Translations under genes and position numbers: made by a program
The notes under the pieces: generated by a model
What the model saw: the letters and a program-made list of their open reading frames with translations, nothing else
What the model was told of the DNA's origin: nothing
The model's database searches: none
Shown here: one piece after another, positions 61,057-64,000 of the stretch
How positions within the stretch are numbered: the first letter of the stretch is position 1
How the letters are laid out: every line of letters begins with the position of its first letter
Origin: Eubacterium nodatum ATCC 33099
Lineage (GTDB): Bacteria; Bacillota; Clostridia; Peptostreptococcales; Anaerovoracaceae
Direction: 5' to 3'
Assembly (NCBI GenBank): GCA_000510425.1
Contig: AZKM01000019.1
Coordinates: 54,377-118,376 of the forward strand
Length of the DNA: 64,000 nucleotides

Positions 61057-61832
61057 AGGTGTTCTCCTTTATCATATTCTTCCCATGTCGGGATATTTGA
61101 TGTTTTCACTTCTTTACTTCTTCCCTGATCTTTATAAAACCAAGAAAGGATTGTCGCTTTATGGTCTTTATAGGTCTTTCCGGTGCTTTTGATATATGCA
61201 GATAATCTCTCAATGTAATTTTCAAGCTGTGAGTTCATTATGATTTGTAAATCGGATATATCTTCTGCCGTTAAAAATACATTTTGAAATGTTCCAAATC
61301 CGTTTTCGCTAAAACTATATTCTCTCTTACTATACTTACTCTTATTATTCTCTATATAGTTAGAGTCAAGATTTTGAACTTCCTGAAGTTCATTTTCTTT
61401 ACTTCTGAGGTTAAATTCTTTTACTTCTGAAGTTAAGTTTTTTGACTTCTGAAAGTCATTTTCTTTTACCGCTAATATGCTCATAAAGTCTTTAACATAT
61501 ATGACATTCGGCTTACCAAGCCCAAGCCTTACTCTTTCAATCAGTCCGATTCCTTTTTTCATATCGAGTTCATCTAATGTTTTTATAGCTGTCGGCTTTG
61601 AGATATTTCTTCTTCTCATAATTTCTTCGACTGTGAAATAGATAAATACTCTGCCTTCCTTGTCCACCCAATTATTCTTAAAGGACATTCCTGTTCGTTT
61701 CAAAAGCATAGAATAAAGGATAATTGCTTCAGCAGACAGTCCCTTAAATTCTTCTCCGTCTACCAATATTTCAGGTACTTTTAGAAAGTTAAATCTTTCT
61801 GCTTCTCTGTTATAGAAATAGTCAAAGTCCAT
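61053..61832 (-). CDS. RepA_N-type replication initiator of element A
   Basis: A 259-residue protein with the RepA_N domain: FNFLKVPEILVDGEEFKGLSAEAIILYSMLLKRTGMSFKNNWVDKEGRVFIYFTVEEIMRRRNISKPTAIKTLDEL, then LGKPNVIYVKDF. ATG at 61832 follows GGAGGAGGTGAAGCG; the longer frame starts inside that site. Shorter than element B's homologue mainly in the linker. The C-terminus (SWFYKDQG) is typical of this group. Confidence 0.87.
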   Translation of the reverse strand: MDFDYFYNREAERFNFLKVPEILVDGEEFKGLSAEAIILYSMLLKRTGMSFKNNWVDKEGRVFIYFTVEEIMRRRNISKPTAIKTLDELDMKKGIGLIERVRLGLGKPNVIYVKDFMSILAVKENDFQKSKNLTSEVKEFNLRSKENELQEVQNLDSNYIENNKSKYSKREYSFSENGFGTFQNVFLTAEDISDLQIIMNSQLENYIERLSAYIKSTGKTYKDHKATILSWFYKDQGRSKEVKTSNIPTWEEYDKGEHL

Positions 61833-61862
61833 CGCTTCACCTCCTCCCCAAAAAATTTGCAA

Positions 61863-61893
61863 AGAAAAAGACGATAGTTTTTCTTCTATCGCC
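61863..61893 (-). terminator. Terminator between CD1845-family gene and repA
   Basis: On the minus strand GGCGATAG, an AAGAAAAA loop, CTATCGTC and TTTTTCTTT. Confidence 0.8.
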
Positions 61894-61919
61894 TTTGGTA
61901 ACCATTTTTATGAAATTTT

Positions 61920-62204
61920 TTAGATTGATTTTATTGCCTCATTGATACCTTGTAAAAAAGCTATAACTGTTGCTCCGACCATGGGTATTCCATATGGACT
62001 TAACAAAAATCCTAATACCAACGCCTCAATTCCAAGTGATATATCTTTTTGTATAAATGATCCTATTGCAGCAACGATACACATCAGCATCAAGAAATAT
62101 AGAATAGTTGTTCCTATGCCAAGTATAAATGTCAGAAATGCAGTAAGGATACTCAGCAGCAAGCTGATTGGAAACAAGATTATTTTTATTATCCATCTCA
62201 TCAT
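61920..62204 (-). CDS. CD1845-family small membrane protein
   Basis: A 94-residue, very hydrophobic protein with about three membrane segments (IIKIILFPISLLLSILTAFLTFILGIG, ILYFLMLMCIVAAIGSFI, IEALVLGFLLSPYGIPMVGATVIAFLQGI). The pattern matches CD1845-family proteins of C. difficile conjugative transposons. Its ribosome binding site lies in the last codons of the small ORF upstream. Role unknown; it lies between mobilisation and replication genes. Confidence 0.8.
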   Translation of the reverse strand: MMRWIIKIILFPISLLLSILTAFLTFILGIGTTILYFLMLMCIVAAIGSFIQKDISLGIEALVLGFLLSPYGIPMVGATVIAFLQGINEAIKSI

Positions 62205-62207
62205 TTC

Positions 62208-62396
62208 TTATTCCTCACTTCCCAATTCACCCTTTGTATCTCCACACACCATATCAATGCAAACATAAACATCAATATAATTTTTTAGGACTTTTTTTCT
62301 TCCTCCATCGCCATCTTCATTAAAGACATAATGCTTGTAAAACTGCTTAAAATGCAGGATTTTCACGATTTCACTCTTTGTATCAACGCTATGCAC
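62208..62396 (-). CDS. Hypothetical small protein, possibly a 3' remnant (62 aa)
   Basis: GTG at 62396 begins MHSVDTKSEIVKILHFKQFYKHYVFNEDGDGG and the frame ends ELGSEE, overlapping the ribosome binding site of the CD1845 gene, which suggests the 3' end is real. The frame is open about 12 codons upstream of the GTG, so the gene may be the tail of something longer. No family recognised. Confidence 0.5.
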   Translation of the reverse strand: MHSVDTKSEIVKILHFKQFYKHYVFNEDGDGGRKKVLKNYIDVYVCIDMVCGDTKGELGSEE

Positions 62397-62545
62397 TCCA
62401 CATGTCTCAAGTGTGGAAATTTCTTAAGGAAAATATCTATTTCCTCATAGGATTTCTGATAGGCTTCTACATCTTTTTTGTTCATCATCATGTAAATCTT
62501 ATCATTAGGATTTTTACGATAACCTTCGTAATGTTCTCTTTGCAA
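62363..62545 (-). other. Degenerate frame between the relaxase fragment and the small ORF
   Basis: An ATG-less frame (TTG start) encodes HYEGYRKNPNDKIYMMMNKKD, EAYQKSYEEIDIFLKKFPHL, overlapping the relaxase fragment end and the next small ORF in different frames. It looks protein-like but has no convincing ribosome binding site. I read it as the frameshifted inner part of a decayed gene. Confidence 0.35.
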
Positions 62546-62967
62546 AGTCTGTCGCTTTGGTTTCTGATGTTCATATAAGAGCCGTAATAGGAATGATAAA
62601 TCTTGCCTTCATCTACATCTATGGAATTAAAAATTATATGATTATGAATATGGTCTTTGTCGATATGTGTCGCTAAAACATACTCATATTTTCCTTCTAA
62701 AATCTTTTCACAGAGTTCAATTCCAACTTGATGTGCTTCTTCAAAACTGACTTCTTCCGGAACAAAAGATTGAATCAGATGATGAGCCAACGTCTTTGTT
62801 CTTGAGTTAAACTGTTTCTTGGTGAGTTCAAATTCCTTGTAGGCATTTTCTCTGCTACATAAGTGCATTGTAACATAGATTTCATCATTTGTTTTATCTC
62901 CGTTACAGATATAGTCTATCGCCTTTTTCAGCGTGGTTTTAATCGGATGTATCTTTGTAACTGCCAT
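62488..62967 (-). pseudogene. N-terminal fragment of a MobP-type relaxase
   Basis: The first ~145 residues are the relaxase catalytic region: MAVTKIHPIKTTLKKAIDYI, LAHHLIQSFVPEEVSFEEAHQVGIELCEKIL, and the metal-binding three-His motif THIDKDHIHNHIIFN (residues ~105-120), then YMNIRNQSDRLCKEN. The frame then changes to unrelated sequence and stops at 159 residues, whereas such relaxases are usually above 400. It starts with TAATG overlap on mobC. It should have lost function; its tail may be the plus-strand fragment at 2-133. Confidence 0.85.
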
Positions 62968-63347
62968 TATCCGATCACCTCATTGATGATATAGTCAGAA
63001 ACTTTTTCTCTAAATTCTGATAGAAAAATTAGTTCTCCCTGCAACGCTTTTTTGATACTTTCAATATCATCTTTATAGATAATTCCTGTGCTGTTCACTA
63101 CCTTTGCAATCTGATTCAGATTTGCCGAATTACGACTTACAAGAGAAGATAATTCCCTAAGTTCTTTTCTAAATTCTCCAGATATATCTATGCTGATAAT
63201 TCTGTTTTTGAAAATACTGTCTCTATAAAATTCTCTTTTGCTCTTAAAATTGGTCAATGCAAATCTTCGGTTTAGTTCTTCCATATCTTCTTCGTTCACC
63301 ATAAAGTGAACAGTACAATTATTTTTACGATTAACGCTCTTTACCAT
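62967..63347 (-). CDS. mobC: MobC-like relaxosome accessory protein
   Basis: A 126-residue protein. A ribbon-helix-helix-like N-terminus (NNCTVHFMVNEEDMEELNRRFALTNFKSKREFYRDSIF) is followed by the MobC motif ELSSLVSRNSANLNQIAKVVNSTGIIYKDDIESIKKAL. MobC proteins bind the origin of transfer and help the relaxase open it. AAAGGAGAGATGAAAA precedes the ATG. Stop and relaxase start overlap (TAATG). A large hairpin about 240-290 bases upstream is a candidate binding site. Confidence 0.85.
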   Translation of the reverse strand: MVKSVNRKNNCTVHFMVNEEDMEELNRRFALTNFKSKREFYRDSIFKNRIISIDISGEFRKELRELSSLVSRNSANLNQIAKVVNSTGIIYKDDIESIKKALQGELIFLSEFREKVSDYIINEVIG

Positions 63348-63650
63348 TTTTCATCTCTCCTTTCTCTTTCGGGGTTTAGGGTTCCCCCTAAACATTTCAA
63401 ATTTGAGGTGTCAAATTTCAAGCCTACTTTTATGACTGCGGTCAAAAAGTATATGCTTGCTATCTCAAAAATAATACTTTTAATAATAATCTCTTATAAC
63501 TATCACAGAAAAATAGTTGACTTTTGTCTCAAGCGGTGTTGCTCAATATTTCCTCTATTTTTTATTAAAGTTTGAAAGTTGTCGCTACCACTACCTTACT
63601 ACCTTGTCATACGGGTAGCAAAGTAGCGGTAGCTGACTTTTTCAAAACTC
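63348..63650. other. mobC upstream gap with candidate origin of transfer
   Basis: No gene is seen. Besides the hairpin at 63584-63633, an inverted pair near 63392-63420 (TTTCAAATTTGA, then TGTCAAATTTCA) and GGGGTTTAGGGTTCCCCCTAAA near 63370-63391 form small palindromes, as often found around origins of transfer. Confidence 0.5.
63584..63633. repeat. 20-bp imperfect inverted repeat, candidate oriT hairpin
   Basis: The left arm GCTACCACTACCTTACTACC and the complement of the right arm differ at only three positions, all transitions, so G-T pairs could form in single strands. The loop is TTGTCATACG. Position, between mobC and the next operon of element A, is where MobP-type elements keep oriT. 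Confidence 0.6.
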
Positions 63651-64000
63651 TTAGAATGGTATGTCCGTAGAATCAACTTCAATAAAATCAGTATTTTCAT
63701 TTCTCTTATAAAACTTCTTGCTAACACGAATCACCCCGTCAATTCTTACCTTCTTACTTTTTACAGATGGTTCAAGTCTCCATTCATCTATCATCTCGTT
63801 TGCCATTAGTTCTGAAAACACTTTTTCATTTGTTTCAGGATACCTGCTCGTAAACTCGGCAGAACACAACAAATTCGGTGTATCGGACTTTGTAATTTTC
63901 CATTCCATGAAGTCAAAGAAGTTTTGGACATGCCTGTTATCGCTCTTGTGTGTTTGAATAACAAAATCCAAATCCGAACGCAACTCTTTCGGCAAATAGA
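63651..64000 (-). CDS. Unknown protein, C-terminal part (runs off the window)
   Basis: The frame is open to the right edge, so the TTG at 63995 need not be the start. The visible ~116 residues are soluble and mixed helix/strand: LDFVIQTHKSDNRHVQNFFDFMEWKITKSDTPNLLCSAEFTSRYPETNEKVFSELM, EWRLEPSVKSKKVRIDGVIRVSKKFY, ending DFIEVDSTDIPF. The family is not recognised. The acidic ending followed by PF recalls SSB-type protein-interaction tips, but nothing else supports that. Confidence 0.55.
   Translation of the reverse strand, partial: YLPKELRSDLDFVIQTHKSDNRHVQNFFDFMEWKITKSDTPNLLCSAEFTSRYPETNEKVFSELMANEMIDEWRLEPSVKSKKVRIDGVIRVSKKFYKRNENTDFIEVDSTDIPF

Overview
The window is accessory DNA from a low-GC Gram-positive (Firmicutes) anaerobe. 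The host is inferred only from AT-rich composition, Gram-positive ribosome binding sites and Clostridium difficile-type conjugation families (CD1107, CD1108, CD1845, Maff2, PrgI, DUF4315). I cannot name a genus. Peptoniphilaceae-like anaerobic cocci are one guess. Nearly every gene is on the minus strand. No rRNA, tRNA, CRISPR array or chromosomal housekeeping gene was recognised.

Two related integrative conjugative elements (ICEs) are present, one inside the other. Outer element A occupies 1-22131 and 59242-64000. Inner element B, about 37.1 kb, occupies 22130-59243. B sits in the Walker A motif (GGSGSG|KT) of A's type IV coupling protein gene. The N-terminal half of that gene lies at 59.2-59.7 kb and the C-terminal half at 20.8-22.1 kb. 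The junctions share a GG dinucleotide core, as expected for large serine recombinases, and B carries three of these in tandem near its right end.

Element A, read in its transcription direction (high to low coordinates): partial unknown gene, hairpin resembling an oriT, mobC, broken relaxase, CD1845, RepA-type initiator, DnaC-like ATPase, PcfB, coupling protein N-half // B // coupling protein C-half, SSB, Maff2, TrbL/VirB6, small membrane protein, PrgI, VirB4, CD1108 (CHAP) hydrolase, DUF4315, CD1107, topoisomerase III, KilA-N regulator, a 2906-aa methylase/helicase, and a second SSB-like protein. A convergent fragment that looks like a relaxase C-terminus lies at the left edge on the plus strand.

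Element B has the same backbone (ParA, ParB, BRO antirepressor, RepA, DnaC-like, PcfB, coupling protein, SSB, Maff2, TrbL, PrgI, VirB4, NlpC/P60 hydrolase, DUF4315, CD1107, topoisomerase). Added to it are three orphan DNA methyltransferases of different families, a group II intron, an AbiE toxin-antitoxin, ABC and MATE transporter cargo with a broken TetR gene, a sigma-like regulator behind a leader-peptide hairpin, the recombinase triplet and a Fic protein. B has no recognisable relaxase or large helicase, and its topoisomerase gene is fused in frame to the tail of an ABC transporter gene, so B looks partly decayed.

The least expected signals are: two long same-strand ORFs with good ribosome binding sites nested in other genes (8445-8852 in the helicase, 48086-48586 in the cytosine-C5 methyltransferase); a 25-bp-phased array of TTACTTA/TAAGTAA upstream of fic; an overlapping leader ORF whose codons form an anti-Shine-Dalgarno hairpin for the sigma-like gene; a palindrome repeated four times at gene junctions of B; and a calcium-loop-like motif shared by the helicase tail and both CD1108 proteins.
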